64,000 nucleotides of DNA from Streptomyces aureus (GCF_000725495.1 NZ_JNZD01000005.1:372001-436000), one strand, 5' to 3'; numbered from the stretch's first letter, positions 45,699-56,656 are shown. The notes: a model not told the origin generated them from the letters alone. A program made the numbers and translations.

Positions 45699-45735
45699 AT
45701 CAGCCGGTGACCTGGTGAACAGGTCACCGGCTGAT
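45699..45735 (+). terminator. tRNA-His terminator hairpin
   Basis: A perfect 16-bp stem (ATCAGCCGGTGACCTG with CAGGTCACCGGCTGAT) and a 5-nt loop, 7 bp after the tRNA. Confidence 0.85.
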
Positions 45736-45772
45736 TGCGTTCCCGGGCCGTGGTGACCGTACGCTCCCCCTC

Positions 45773-46279
45773 GTGTCCCAGCCCACGCATCCCCCCGCCA
45801 CGCCGCGCCTGGATCTTCTTCCACTGCGCCCCGAGCACGCCGACGAGATGGCCGGGGTGCTGTCCGATCCGGCGCTGCACACGTTCATCGGCGGGGCGCC
45901 GGACACTCCGGGGGCCCTGCGGGCCCGGTACGAGCGCCTCGCCGCGGGATCACCCGATCCCGGCGTCCTGTGGCTCAACTGGGTCCTGCGCGAGCGCGCG
46001 ACGGGATCCCTCGTGGGCACCGTCCAGGCGACCGTCACCGACGGGACCGCCGAGGTCGCCTGGGTCGTGGGCACGCCCTGGCAGGGCCGTGGGTACGCGG
46101 TGGAGGCGGCGCGGTCCCTGGTCCGGCAGCTGGTCCGGACGTACCCGCTCACCACGGTCGTGGCCCATGTGCACCCGGCCCACCACGCCTCCGCCGCCGT
46201 CGCCGCGGCGGCGGGCCTCACGGCGACGGACGAGATCCAGGACGGCGAGACCCGCTGGAAGCTGACCGTACGCACCTGA
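45773..46279 (+). CDS. GNAT-family N-acetyltransferase
   Basis: A 168-residue protein with GTG start. It has the RimJ/RimL-like layout: TPRLDLLPLRPEHADEMAGVLSDPALHTFIGG at the N-terminus, VGTVQATVTDGTAEVAWVVGTPWQGRGYAVEAARSLV containing the acetyl-CoA-binding Q-G-R-G-Y-A loop, then AHVHPAHHASAAVAAAAGL. The acceptor (amine, peptide or antibiotic) is not predictable. It stands alone between tRNA-His and the convergent cebR. Confidence 0.85.
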   Translation: MSQPTHPPATPRLDLLPLRPEHADEMAGVLSDPALHTFIGGAPDTPGALRARYERLAAGSPDPGVLWLNWVLRERATGSLVGTVQATVTDGTAEVAWVVGTPWQGRGYAVEAARSLVRQLVRTYPLTTVVAHVHPAHHASAAVAAAAGLTATDEIQDGETRWKLTVRT

Positions 46280-46405
46280 CAACCCCGGCTCCGGGCCCCG
46301 GACCGGCCCCGTGACGCGGGACCGGCCTTCCGCCGCCGACGGAGGGTGGGCGGAGTCCGTCATCCCGGCAGGGCGCCCGGCTGCCCGGGCGCCGGTGCGA
46401 CGGCC

Positions 46406-47461
46406 TCAGGAAGAGGCGCGTACCACCAGTTCCGCGGGCAGCACGAGCTGCCGCTTCTCCAGGCCCCGGGAGGCCACGGGACGGCGGTCCGCGATCTCTC
46501 CGAGGAGGAGGTCGATCATGGCCCGGCCCATCTCCTCGATGGGCTGGCGGACGCTGGTCAGGGGCGGGTCCATGTGCCGGGCTATGGCCGAGTCGTCGTA
46601 GCCGATGAGCGCCACGTCGTCCGGGATGCGCCGCCCGCTCTCGCGCAGCACCTGACGGGCGCCCGCCGCCATCACGTCGGAGCCGGCGAAGACCGCGTCG
46701 ATGTCGGGGAAGCGCTCAAGGAGCAGGGTCATCGCCCGCCGCCCTCCCTCCTCGGTGAAGTCGCCGGGAACGATCAGCCGGTCGTCCACCTCCCGGTCCG
46801 CGTCCCGCAGACCCTGGCGGTAGCCGTCGACACGCCGCTGGGCGCCGTAGACGTCCATGCGGCCCGCGAGGTGGCCGATCCTGGAGCGCCCCCGGGAGAC
46901 GAGGTGCTCGACTGCCGCCCGTCCGCCGCCGTAGTTGTCGGAGTCCACCGACGGAAGCGTCTCCTCCGCCGAGCGCCGGCCGCTGATCACGGCCGGGATC
47001 TCGAGCTGGGCGAGCAGGTCGGGGAGCGGGTCATCGGCGTGCACCGAGACCAGCAGGACGCCGTCCACGCGGTGCGCGGCCAGGTACTGGGCCAGGCGCT
47101 GCCGCTCCCGGTCGCTGCCCGCGAATATCAGCAGCAACTGCATCTCCGTCTCGGAGAGTTCCGCGCCGACACCGCGCAACATGTCCGAGAAGTACGGTTC
47201 CGCGAAGAAGCGCGTCTCCGGTTCGGGGACGACGAGGGCGATCGCGTCCGTGCGGTTGGCCGCGAGGGCGCGGGCCGCCGTGTTCGGGACATATCCGAGC
47301 TCCGCGACCGCCGCCTCGACCGCGGCCCGGGTCGCGTCGCTGACCCTCGGGGATCCATTGATCACCCGGGAGACCGTGCCGCGGCCCACACCCGCGCGCG
47401 CGGCCACCTCTTCGAGGGTCGGCCGCCCACCGCTGCGGCCCCGCGCTCCGTGGCCTGCCAT
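46406..47461 (-). CDS. cebR: LacI-family repressor of cellobiose genes
   Basis: A 351-residue LacI/GalR repressor. Residues about 14-41 hold the HTH (PTLEEVAARAGVGRGTVSRVINGSPRVS) and the hinge helix (AARALAANRT). The rest is the sugar-binding core (DAIALVVPEPETRFFAEPYFSDMLRGV; DAVFAGSDVMAAGARQVLRESG; DDVALIGYDDSAIARHMDPPLTSV). It is divergent from cebE, with TGGGAGCGCTCCCA, the CebR box, between them. Cellobiose or cellotriose is the expected inducer. In S. scabies CebR also gates thaxtomin virulence; no thaxtomin genes occur in this window. Confidence 0.93.
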   Translation of the reverse strand: MAGHGARGRSGGRPTLEEVAARAGVGRGTVSRVINGSPRVSDATRAAVEAAVAELGYVPNTAARALAANRTDAIALVVPEPETRFFAEPYFSDMLRGVGAELSETEMQLLLIFAGSDRERQRLAQYLAAHRVDGVLLVSVHADDPLPDLLAQLEIPAVISGRRSAEETLPSVDSDNYGGGRAAVEHLVSRGRSRIGHLAGRMDVYGAQRRVDGYRQGLRDADREVDDRLIVPGDFTEEGGRRAMTLLLERFPDIDAVFAGSDVMAAGARQVLRESGRRIPDDVALIGYDDSAIARHMDPPLTSVRQPIEEMGRAMIDLLLGEIADRRPVASRGLEKRQLVLPAELVVRASS

Positions 47462-47850
47462 GGCCCTCCGCCTCCCGTTGACACCAAGTTGGCCTGGAAT
47501 CTAACAGCCCCGTCCGGCGGGGCTCGCGCCACTGGGCCGCAGCCCGGCGATCATCACCGCGCGGACAACCCCCGTCCGGACGCCCGGGGAGCCATGAGAG
47601 GCTTCCGGCCATGTGGCGGAATGACATCTTCAGCTAACAGGCCGATAACTGAACGCATCTCTCCGCTCCCCCGCCCTTGACACCCCCGCCCGAACCAGCG
47701 ACTCTTCAACACATCACTGGTGGGAGCGCTCCCACAGTACCTGACACATACACAACCCGCACGTTCCCCGCCCGAGCCGCAGCGAGAAACAACGGGCGCC
47801 ACCAATGCAGTTGGCCGGGGGGTCGGCACGTCAGGCAACAGGAGGACGCA
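47462..47850. other. 389-bp cebR-cebE intergenic region
   Basis: Divergent promoter region with the CebR box at 47720-47735, 116 bp before the cebE start. The left half next to cebR is GC-rich and without recognisable signals. The right part ends in the cebE leader with ACAGGAGG as ribosome binding site. Confidence 0.7.
47720..47735. promoter_or_regulatory. CebR operator upstream of cebE
   Basis: GTGGGAGCGCTCCCAC is a 16-bp perfect palindrome containing the exact 14-bp CebR box TGGGAGCGCTCCCA. Confidence 0.95.
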
Positions 47851-49170
47851 ATGCGTACGAGTACCCGCCGGTCCCGCAGACTGGCGGCCATAGCGGCCGT
47901 CGCAGCGATGACCGCAGGGCTGCTGGCCGGCTGCTCGAAGGACTCGAACGACGGCAAGTCCGACTCCGACGGCGGAGGCAGCGGCAAGACGCAGCTGACC
48001 ATCGGCACGTTCGGTGTCTTCGGCTACAAGCAGGCCGGTCTCTACGACGAGTACATGAAGCTTCACCCCAACATCTCGATCAAGGAGAACGTCACCACTC
48101 GTACCGACGTCTACTGGCCCAAGACGCTCACGCGTCTGCAGGCCGGCTCCGGCACCGACGACATCCAGGCGATCGAGGTCGGCAACATCACCGAGGCCGT
48201 CCAGACCCAGGCCGACAAGTTCGTCGACCTCGGCAAGGAGGTCGACAAGTCGCAGTGGCTGGGCTGGAAGCTCTCCCAGGCCACCACCAAGGACGGCAAG
48301 ACGATCGCGCTCGGCACCGACATCGGCCCGATGGCGATCTGCTACCGCAAGGACCTCTTCGCGAAGGCCGGTCTGGAGACCGACCGCACCAAGCTCGCCG
48401 CGCAGTGGAAGGGCGACTGGGCCAAGTACGTCGACCTCGGCAAGACGTACATGAAGAAGGCGCCCAGCGGCACCAAGTTCGTGGACTCCGCCTCCTCGGT
48501 CTACAACGCCGCCCTCGGCGGCGAGAGCCAGCGGTACTACGACAAGGACGGCAACGTCATCTGGGACAAGTCCACCGGTGTGAAGAAGTCCTGGAACGCC
48601 GCCATGACCGTGGCGACCAGCAACATGTCGGCGAAGCTGAAGCAGTTCGACCCGACGTGGGACCAGGGCTTCGCCAAGGGCTCGTTCGCGACCGTGGCCT
48701 GTCCCGCCTGGATGATGGGCTACATCCAGGAGAAGTCCGGTGACGCGGGCAAGGGCAAGTGGGACGTCGCCGCCGCGCCGACCGCGGCCAACTGGGGCGG
48801 TTCGTTCATCGGTGTGCCGACCGCGGGCAAGCACCAGAAGGAGGCCGTCGCCCTCGCGAAGTGGCTGACCGCGCCCGAGCAGCAGGCGAAGGTCTTCGCC
48901 AAGCAGGCGAGCTTCCCCTCGACCCCGGGGGCGTACTCCAGCCTGACGCCGGCCGCCGCCACCACGGAGTACTTCTCCAACGCGCCGATCACCCAGATCT
49001 TCGGCGACTCGGCGAAGACCATCCCGGTCCAGTACTTCGGCACCAAGGACCAGCCGATCGGCACCGCGATCACCGACGTCGGCATCCTCCAGGTCGAGCA
49101 GAAGGGCAAGACCCCCGACCAGGGCTGGAACGCGGCAAAGGCTGAGATCAAGGACGTGCTCGGCCAGTGA
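47851..49170 (+). CDS. cebE: Cellobiose/cellotriose-binding lipoprotein
   Basis: A 439-residue solute-binding protein of a CUT1-family sugar ABC importer. The signal RRLAAIAAVAAMTAGLLAGC ends in the LAGC lipobox, so it is lipid-anchored outside the membrane. The core (LTIGTFGVFGYKQAGLYDEYMKLHPNISI, DDIQAIEVGNITEAV, ATVACPAWMMGYIQE) is typical of CebE. AGGAGG precedes ATG 47851. It binds cellulose-derived cellobiose and cellotriose and passes them to CebF/CebG; the ATPase (MsiK in Streptomyces) is encoded elsewhere. Confidence 0.93.
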   Translation: MRTSTRRSRRLAAIAAVAAMTAGLLAGCSKDSNDGKSDSDGGGSGKTQLTIGTFGVFGYKQAGLYDEYMKLHPNISIKENVTTRTDVYWPKTLTRLQAGSGTDDIQAIEVGNITEAVQTQADKFVDLGKEVDKSQWLGWKLSQATTKDGKTIALGTDIGPMAICYRKDLFAKAGLETDRTKLAAQWKGDWAKYVDLGKTYMKKAPSGTKFVDSASSVYNAALGGESQRYYDKDGNVIWDKSTGVKKSWNAAMTVATSNMSAKLKQFDPTWDQGFAKGSFATVACPAWMMGYIQEKSGDAGKGKWDVAAAPTAANWGGSFIGVPTAGKHQKEAVALAKWLTAPEQQAKVFAKQASFPSTPGAYSSLTPAAATTEYFSNAPITQIFGDSAKTIPVQYFGTKDQPIGTAITDVGILQVEQKGKTPDQGWNAAKAEIKDVLGQ

Positions 49171-50195
49171 CCAGCTCCAAGCAGGCTCTCGCGCAACCCG
49201 CGACGAGCGCCGACGCCGCGCCCGGCTCTCAGCCGGGCGCGGCCCGGGGCGCTCAGGGTCGCGGTACGCCGCCGCAGCACCCGGGTTCCTGGCGCAGCCG
49301 GCTGTACCGCTGGGACATGAAGGCGTCGCCGTACGCATTCATCGCCCCCTTCTTCATCATCTTCGGGGCCTTCGGCCTCGTACCGCTGCTCTACACCGCC
49401 TGGTACTCGCTGCACAATGTGCAGCTGTCCGGCCTTGACCACCAGACCTGGGCCGGTCTGGACAACTACAAGAATCTGCTGTCCTCGGAGTTCTTCTGGA
49501 ACGCCCTGGAGAACACCTTCTCCATCGGCGTCATCTCCACGGTGCCGCAGCTGCTCATGGCCCTCGGGATCGCCCATCTGCTCAACTACCGGCTGCGCGG
49601 CTCGACCGTGTGGCGGGTCGTGATGCTCACCCCGTACGCCACCTCGGTGGCGGCCGCGACGCTCGTCTTCACGCTGCTGTACTCGTGGGACGGCGGAATG
49701 GTCAACTGGCTGCTGCACTTCGTGGGGGTCCACCCGATCAACTGGCGCGAGTCGGACTGGGGTTCCCAGTTCGCCGTCTCCTCGATCGTGATCTGGCGCT
49801 GGACCGGCTACAACGCGCTGATCTACCTCGCGGCGATGCAGGCCATTCCCACGGACCTGTACGAGTCGGCCGCGCTGGACGGCGCCGGCCGCTGGCAGCA
49901 GTTCCGCCACGTGACGATCCCCATGCTGCGGCCGACGATCCTGTTCACCGTGGTCGTGTCCACGATCGGTGCCACCCAGCTCTTCGGTGAACCGCTCCTG
50001 TTCGGCGGCGTCAGCGGCTCCAAGGGCGGCTCCGCCCACCAGTACCAGACGCTCGGCCTCTACATGTACGACCAGGGCTGGGGCATCGGCAACCTCGGCA
50101 AGGCGTCGGCGATCGCATGGACGATGTTCCTGATCCTGCTGATCATCGCCGCGGTCAACCTGCTGATCACGCGACGGCTGAGGAAGTCCCAATGA
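49167..50195 (+). CDS. cebF: Cellobiose ABC transporter permease
   Basis: A 342-residue MalF-type permease. After about 45 polar residues there are six helices starting YAFIAPFFIIFGAFGLVPLLYTAWYSL. The EAA loop is seen as YESAALDGAGRWQQFRHVTIPML, the contact site for the ATPase. It overlaps cebE by 4 bp (GTGA) and cebG by 4 bp (ATGA). It forms the import channel with CebG. Confidence 0.93.
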   Translation: MTSSKQALAQPATSADAAPGSQPGAARGAQGRGTPPQHPGSWRSRLYRWDMKASPYAFIAPFFIIFGAFGLVPLLYTAWYSLHNVQLSGLDHQTWAGLDNYKNLLSSEFFWNALENTFSIGVISTVPQLLMALGIAHLLNYRLRGSTVWRVVMLTPYATSVAAATLVFTLLYSWDGGMVNWLLHFVGVHPINWRESDWGSQFAVSSIVIWRWTGYNALIYLAAMQAIPTDLYESAALDGAGRWQQFRHVTIPMLRPTILFTVVVSTIGATQLFGEPLLFGGVSGSKGGSAHQYQTLGLYMYDQGWGIGNLGKASAIAWTMFLILLIIAAVNLLITRRLRKSQ

Positions 50196-51103
50196 CCACG
50201 ACTGAACTGACCGCCCCCCAGGCGGAGACGAAGGGGACCGGGGACACCAGGGGCACGGGGCGCCGCCGGGTGCTCGGCGCGGGCAAGCAGCTCCACGCGG
50301 GGCCGGTGACGTACATCGTCCTGACCGTGTTCGCCCTGGTCTCGCTCGCGCCGCTGGTCTGGACGGCCATCGCGGCCTCGCGCAACAACACCCGGCTCGC
50401 GCAGTCGCCGCCGCCGCTGTGGTTCGGCGGGAACCTGTTCTCGAACCTCGAGTCCGCCTGGGACCAGGCCGGGCTCGGCACCGCGATGATCAACTCCACG
50501 ATCGTGGCCGGGACCATCACCCTCGGCACCGTCGTGTTCTCCACGCTCGCCGGGTTCGCCTTCGCCAAGCTGAAGTTCAGGTTCTCCGGACTCCTGCTGC
50601 TGCTGACCATCGGCACGATGATGATCCCGCCGCAGCTGGCCGTCGTCCCGCTGTACCTGTGGATGAGCAACCTGGGCTGGTCCAACCAGCTCCAGACGGT
50701 CATCCTGCCGACCCTCGTGAGCGCTTTCGGCACGTTCTTCATGCGGCAGTACCTGCTGCAGGCCCTGCCCTCCGAGCTGATCGAGGCGGCACGGGTGGAC
50801 GGCGCGAACAGTCTGCGCGTCGTGTGGCACGTCGTCTTCCCGGCGGCCCGCCCGGCGATGGCGGTGCTCGGTCTGCTGACGTTCGTCATGGCCTGGAACG
50901 ACTTCCTGTGGCCCATCATCGCCCTGAACCAGCAGGAGCCGACGGTGCAGGTCGCCCTCAACGCGCTGGGCACCGGCTACATCCCCGACCAGGCCGTCAT
51001 CATGGCGGGCGCGCTGCTCGGCACCCTGCCGCTGCTCATCGCCTTCCTCCTGTTCGGCAAGCAGATCGTGGGCGGAATCATGCAGGGCGCGATCAAGGGC
51101 TGA
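50192..51103 (+). CDS. cebG: Cellobiose ABC transporter permease
   Basis: A 303-residue MalG-type permease with six helices, beginning [24 protein letters not shown]. The EAA loop is [30 protein letters not shown] 50192 overlaps the cebF stop. It is the partner of CebF, and bglC follows after 107 bp, so imported cellobiose is hydrolysed by the next gene product. Confidence 0.93.
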   Translation: MTTTELTAPQAETKGTGDTRGTGRRRVLGAGKQLHAGPVTYIVLTVFALVSLAPLVWTAIAASRNNTRLAQSPPPLWFGGNLFSNLESAWDQAGLGTAMINSTIVAGTITLGTVVFSTLAGFAFAKLKFRFSGLLLLLTIGTMMIPPQLAVVPLYLWMSNLGWSNQLQTVILPTLVSAFGTFFMRQYLLQALPSELIEAARVDGANSLRVVWHVVFPAARPAMAVLGLLTFVMAWNDFLWPIIALNQQEPTVQVALNALGTGYIPDQAVIMAGALLGTLPLLIAFLLFGKQIVGGIMQGAIKG

Positions 51104-51197
51104 CCCGCCCGTCCAGGGGCCGGGTCACCGGAGCCTCGGCCCCTCACGTCCGCCCTTCCCTTCCCCACCTCCAACACGTCGGTCTTCACGACCCCCT

Positions 51198-51210
51198 TGG
51201 GAGCGCTTCC

Positions 51211-51211
<1 letters not shown>
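51198..51211. promoter_or_regulatory. CebR operator overlapping the bglC translation start
   Basis: TGGGAGCGCTTCCA matches the CebR box with one mismatch. Its GGGAG is the ribosome binding site of bglC and its last base is the A of the ATG at 51211. Confidence 0.9.
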
Positions 51212-52641
<1,430 letters not shown>

Positions 52642-52754
52642 GCGGACGCATCCCCCGGTCACGGGGGACCGAGGACACGGGGCGCGACACCCGAGGGGGG
52701 TGCCGCGCCCCGGCCCGTACGCGCCGCCCCGACAGGCGCGCGGCGCGAGGGAGA

Positions 52755-52800
52755 AAGGGCCTGGGCCCCGTCCGAGTCACCGGACGGGGCCCAGGCCCTT
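52755..52800. terminator. Strong bidirectional terminator
   Basis: A perfect 20-bp stem (AAGGGCCTGGGCCCCGTCCG with its complement) and a 6-nt loop with AA/TT ends, between the convergent bglC and chitinase genes. Confidence 0.92.
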
Positions 52801-52814
52801 CGTGCTTCGTCACG

Positions 52815-52864
52815 ACGCCCCGGCCGGGTGGGGGGTGGCTGGTGGAGAAGACCGGCCGGGGCGT
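52815..52864. repeat. Second inverted repeat near the chitinase stop
   Basis: 13-bp perfect arms (ACGCCCCGGCCGG with CCGGCCGGGGCGT) and a 24-nt loop, 24 bp from the chitinase stop; probably an additional terminator for that gene. Confidence 0.6.
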
Positions 52865-52887
52865 GCGCGACCCCCGTTTCGCGATGG

Positions 52888-54372
52888 CTACTTGAGAGCG
52901 GCGAAGGCCTTGGAGAAGGCGCCGTCGCTCTGGACGATGGAGCTGCAGGTGGCGTCCGCCGTGCTCTTGGCGCCGCCGGGGCACTGCTTGTCACGGGCGC
53001 CGGACCACATCGACAGCCAGCCGATGCCCTTGGACTGCGCGAAGGAGACCAGCTGCGAGGCGTCGTCGACCTTGAAGATCTCCGAGGACACGTCGTTGAC
53101 GCCGATCATCGGGGTGATCGCGACGGTCTTCCAGGCGGCGCTGTCGGACAGGCCGAGGACGCTCTTGATCTGCGCCTGCGTGGCGGTGGCGGCCTGCTGG
53201 GCGAGGTCACCCATGTCGCCGCTGAACGCCGGGCCGTAGTCCATCGCCATGATGTTCACGGTGTCGATCTTCACGCCGTTGGACTTGGCGTCGGCGAGCA
53301 GGTTCACGCCGTCCTGGGTGAGCCCCTGGGGCAGGACCGGCAGGGTGAAGGAGACGTCCAGGCCCGGGTGCTGCTTCTGGAGCTTGGCGATGGCCTGGGA
53401 CCGCTTGGTGTTGGCGGCCGTGTTCGGCAGCGCGCCGCCCTCGACGTCGAAGTCGACCTTCGTGAGCTTGTAGGCGTCGACGGCCTTGCCGTACGCCGCG
53501 GCCAGCGCGTCGGCGGAGGAGCAGGACGTGGCCAGCTCCGTACCGGAGGCACCGCCGAAGGAGACCCGGACGTCGCCGCCCTTGGCGCGCAGCGCGCCGA
53601 TCTGCGCCGCGACCGCGTCGGTGGCGAGGTCGCTGACGCCGCCCCACTTCGGGGTGCAGCCGCCGCCGTCGGTGACGAAGGCGAGGTTGTAGTTCTTCAC
53701 GCCGGTGGCGTCGGCCGCCTTGAGCAGGTCGAAGGCCGGGAAGAGGGAGGTGTCGACGTAGGGCGCGAAGCCCGCGCTCGTCGTGGTGCCGCTGCCCGAG
53801 GTCTGCGTGGGCGACGGGGTGGCCGTGGCGGTCGCGGTGGCGGTCGGCTTCGGGGTGGCGCTCTGCGTCGCGGTCGCGGTCGGGGTGGGCGCGGCCGTGG
53901 GGGTCGCGGTCCCCGTCGGACGGCCGCTCGGCTCGGGGGTCGCCCCGTCCACCGAACACTTGGTGCCGTCGATGACGCAGCCCGTCGGGTTCGCGGTGCC
54001 GTTCACGACGAAGCCGACGGTGACGGACTCGCCGGCCGCCAGGCCGTCCTTGTCCCAGGACGGGGGCGTCACCGTGACGTGCTGGCCGCTGACCGAGGAC
54101 GTCGCGTCCCACAGCGAGCTGAGCTTGGAGCCGGCGGGCAGGTCGAACTCCAGCTTCCAGTCGGGCTTGCGCTGGGCCGTGTCGTTGGAGACGACGTACT
54201 GCGCGGTGTACCCCGTGGACCACTCGCTGGTCCGGGTGTACGCGGCGCCGACACTCGACGCGTTCGCGATACCGGTGAACAGGAGGGCGCCACCACCGGC
54301 CACGGCCGCCGCGACGACGGCGCCTATCGCCTTGTTCCTGCCACTGACCTTGCGCCGGTGCGTGCTGCTCAT
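52888..54372 (-). CDS. Secreted chitinase (CBM2-GH18)
   Basis: A 494-residue modular exoenzyme. Signal peptide 1-39 (NKAIGAVVAAAVAGGGALLFTGIANAS). A CBM2-like binding module (residues about 42-145: TSEWSTGYTAQYVVSND ... WKLEFDLPAGSKLSSLWDA, one disulfide near its end) leads to a Thr/Pro/Ala-rich linker (TPTAAPTPTATATQSATPKPTATATATATPSPTQTSG-type, about 50 residues). A GH18 barrel follows, with SFGGASGTELATSC and the catalytic motif DFDVE311. It degrades chitin or related glycans outside the cell. The barrel is of the short type without the insertion domain, as in Streptomyces ChiD-like enzymes. Confidence 0.9.
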   Translation of the reverse strand: MSSTHRRKVSGRNKAIGAVVAAAVAGGGALLFTGIANASSVGAAYTRTSEWSTGYTAQYVVSNDTAQRKPDWKLEFDLPAGSKLSSLWDATSSVSGQHVTVTPPSWDKDGLAAGESVTVGFVVNGTANPTGCVIDGTKCSVDGATPEPSGRPTGTATPTAAPTPTATATQSATPKPTATATATATPSPTQTSGSGTTTSAGFAPYVDTSLFPAFDLLKAADATGVKNYNLAFVTDGGGCTPKWGGVSDLATDAVAAQIGALRAKGGDVRVSFGGASGTELATSCSSADALAAAYGKAVDAYKLTKVDFDVEGGALPNTAANTKRSQAIAKLQKQHPGLDVSFTLPVLPQGLTQDGVNLLADAKSNGVKIDTVNIMAMDYGPAFSGDMGDLAQQAATATQAQIKSVLGLSDSAAWKTVAITPMIGVNDVSSEIFKVDDASQLVSFAQSKGIGWLSMWSGARDKQCPGGAKSTADATCSSIVQSDGAFSKAFAALK

Positions 54373-54584
54373 CGCGTGCCTGCCTTCGCGGAATCACGGG
54401 GGGGTTCACTGGGGTCGTCCCAGGGGTGCGGGCATCACGCTAGCGATCCGGAATCGGTCAAACCGGTTGATCCGGACGCCGGTTGAGGATCTTAGGGTCC
54501 GCTTAAGGAAGGCATCGGGAGCCGTTAAAGGTCGAGACCAATGTGGGCGTTTTGGCGGGCGTCGGGGACTCGCGAGGTACCTGC

Positions 54585-55955
54585 TCAGCGCACGGCCGCA
54601 CGCCGGCGGCGCCGTACGCTGCCGCGGTGGCCGCTGCGGACCGGGGCCCTGCCGTCCAGCTGGATCCAGATGCGCACCTCGGTCCCGCCCAGCACGGACG
54701 AGCCGATCCGGACGTCGCCGCCCGTCGCCTCCGCGAGCCGGCGCACGATGTCGAGGCCGAGGCCCGTGGATCCGTCGTTGCCCGAACCCCGGCCGCGCGC
54801 CATCGCCGCCTCGGGGTCCGCGATCCCGGCGCCCGCGTCCGACACCAGGACGATCACGGCGTCCTCGGCGTTGTGCACGTCGACCGCGAAGGCCGTGCCC
54901 TCCGGGGTGTGCCGGAAGACGTTGCCGAGGAGGGCGTCGAGCGCGGCGGCGAGGTCGGCGCGGGCCACGGGTATGCGGCACGGCCGGTCCACACCGGCCA
55001 CCCGCACCTTGCGGCCCTCGTCCTCGGCGAGCGCCGACCAGAAGTCCATGCGCTCGCGCACGACCTCGGACGCGTCGCAGCCGGCGCCTGCGCCCAACGC
55101 CGCGGTTTGCGGCTTGGCCTCCCGGGCGGTCCTGATGATCGTGTCGACCTCGCGCTCCAACTGCTCCACGGCGGCCCGGGTCTGGTCGGCGGCCGGCCCG
55201 TCGCCGAGCGAGGCGGCGTTGAGACGGAGCACGGTCAGCGGGGTGCGCAGCCGGTGCGAGAGGTCGGCGGCGAGCTCCCGCTCGTTGGCGAGGAGCTGGA
55301 CGACCTGGTCGGCCATGGAGTTGAAGGCGACGGCGGCCTGCCGCAGTTCGGTCGGCCCCTCCTCGGGCACCCGGGAGCCCAGCTTGCCCTCGCCCAGTTC
55401 GTGCGCGCTCTCGGCGAGGCGCTGCGCGGGCTGCACCATCCGCACGCCCAGCCGGTCGGCGACCGCGACGGAGCCGATGACGAGGGCGACGCCGACCGCC
55501 GCGAGGACCGCCCAGGCCGTGCCGACGCCGTTGCTGACCTCGGCCTCGGGCACGTACACCTCGATGACCGCGATCCCGGAGCTGAGCGCGACGGGCTGGA
55601 GCAGCGCCGAGCCGCCGGGCACCTCCGCGGTGGAGGCACGGCCCAGCCGCCGGGTCATGGCGATGTCCTTGGCGACCGCGCGCCTCCGGCCGATCTCGAC
55701 CGAGGGTTTGCCGTCGCCCGCGGGGATGTGCACGGCCATCTGCGCGTCCGCGCCCGCGGACGCGACGACGCGCTCCAGCTCGTCCCGGTCGGTGGTGATG
55801 GAGAGTGCGGGCGCGATGGCGGCGGCCTGCCGCTCGGCGTTCGAGAACGCCCGGTCGCGCGCCATCTCCTTGATCACCAGACCGAGCGGGACCGCGAAGG
55901 CGACGACCACCATCGTGGTCACCGCCACGCACACCTTGACCAGTGCCCACCTCAC
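54585..55955 (-). CDS. Sensor histidine kinase
   Basis: A 456-residue membrane kinase of the HAMP-HisKA type. Two helices (VKVCVAVTTMVVVAFAVPLGLVI and AWAVLAAVGVALVIGSVAVA) enclose an extracytoplasmic sensor of about 120 residues. HAMP follows, then HisKA with the phosphoacceptor H234 in DLSHRLRTPLTVLRL. The ATPase domain has an N box (LDALLGNVFRHTPEG), D-x-G-x-G (DAGAGI) and GSTGLGLDIV. The GTG start overlaps the response regulator stop by 4 bp. The signal is unknown. Confidence 0.9.
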   Translation of the reverse strand: MRWALVKVCVAVTTMVVVAFAVPLGLVIKEMARDRAFSNAERQAAAIAPALSITTDRDELERVVASAGADAQMAVHIPAGDGKPSVEIGRRRAVAKDIAMTRRLGRASTAEVPGGSALLQPVALSSGIAVIEVYVPEAEVSNGVGTAWAVLAAVGVALVIGSVAVADRLGVRMVQPAQRLAESAHELGEGKLGSRVPEEGPTELRQAAVAFNSMADQVVQLLANERELAADLSHRLRTPLTVLRLNAASLGDGPAADQTRAAVEQLEREVDTIIRTAREAKPQTAALGAGAGCDASEVVRERMDFWSALAEDEGRKVRVAGVDRPCRIPVARADLAAALDALLGNVFRHTPEGTAFAVDVHNAEDAVIVLVSDAGAGIADPEAAMARGRGSGNDGSTGLGLDIVRRLAEATGGDVRIGSSVLGGTEVRIWIQLDGRAPVRSGHRGSVRRRRRAAVR

Positions 55956-56656
55956 AGCGGCCGCTCCGCTCTCGGGGGTTCCAGCTTCACGCCGACGCCC
56001 CGCAGGGTGTGCAGATAGCGCGGCCGGGCCGCCGTCTCCCCCAGTTTGCGGCGCAGCCAGGAGAGATGGACGTCTATGGTCTGGTCGTCGCCGTAGGACT
56101 GCTGCCACACCTCGGCGAGCAGTTCCCTGCGGGGCACGACGACCCCGGGGCGTCCGGCGAGGAACGCGAGCAGGTCGAACTCGCGCCGGGTGAGGTCGAG
56201 TCGGACGCCGTCGAGTTCGGCCTGGCGGCGCAGCGGGTCGATGGCGAGCCCGCCGACCCGGATGACCGTCGGCACGGGGGCCTCGCCCACGGTGGTGCGT
56301 GAGCGGCGCAGCACCGCGGCCATGCGCGCGGACAGGTGCTCGACCGAGAACGGCTTCGTCAGATAGTCGTCCGCGCCGGCGTTCAGCAGCCGGACGATCT
56401 CCGTCTCGTCGTCCCTCGCGGTGGCGATGATGACCGGGACGTCGGTGATCCCGCGCAGCATCTTCAGGGCCTCGGACCCGTCCAGGTCGGGCAGTCCGAG
56501 GTCGAGGATCACGACGTCGAAGGGGAAGTGGGCGACCTCGCGCAGCGCCTCCAGCGCGGTGCCGACACTGCGCACGATGTGCGCGGCCTCGGTCAGATGC
56601 CGGATGAGCGCCGAGCGTACGAACTGGTCGTCCTCGACAACGAGCACACTTGCCAT
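55952..56656 (-). CDS. OmpR-family response regulator
   Basis: A 234-residue regulator. The receiver domain has acidic D9-D10, phosphoacceptor D52 (VVILDLGLPDLDG), TARDD and DDYLTKPF. The C-terminal winged helix (VRLDLTRREFDLLAFLAGRPGVVVPRRELLAEVWQQ ... TIDVHLSWLRRKLGE) is OmpR/PhoB type. It is the first gene of the pair with the sensor kinase. The neighbouring chitinase and small exported protein are possible targets, by position only. Confidence 0.92.
   Translation of the reverse strand: MASVLVVEDDQFVRSALIRHLTEAAHIVRSVGTALEALREVAHFPFDVVILDLGLPDLDGSEALKMLRGITDVPVIIATARDDETEIVRLLNAGADDYLTKPFSVEHLSARMAAVLRRSRTTVGEAPVPTVIRVGGLAIDPLRRQAELDGVRLDLTRREFDLLAFLAGRPGVVVPRRELLAEVWQQSYGDDQTIDVHLSWLRRKLGETAARPRYLHTLRGVGVKLEPPRAERPL

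Noticed and set aside
54440..54480. Regulatory palindrome upstream of the chitinase (TCAAACCGGTTGA)
   Set aside because: The arms are offset by an extra base and it does not match dre or the known chitinase direct repeats.
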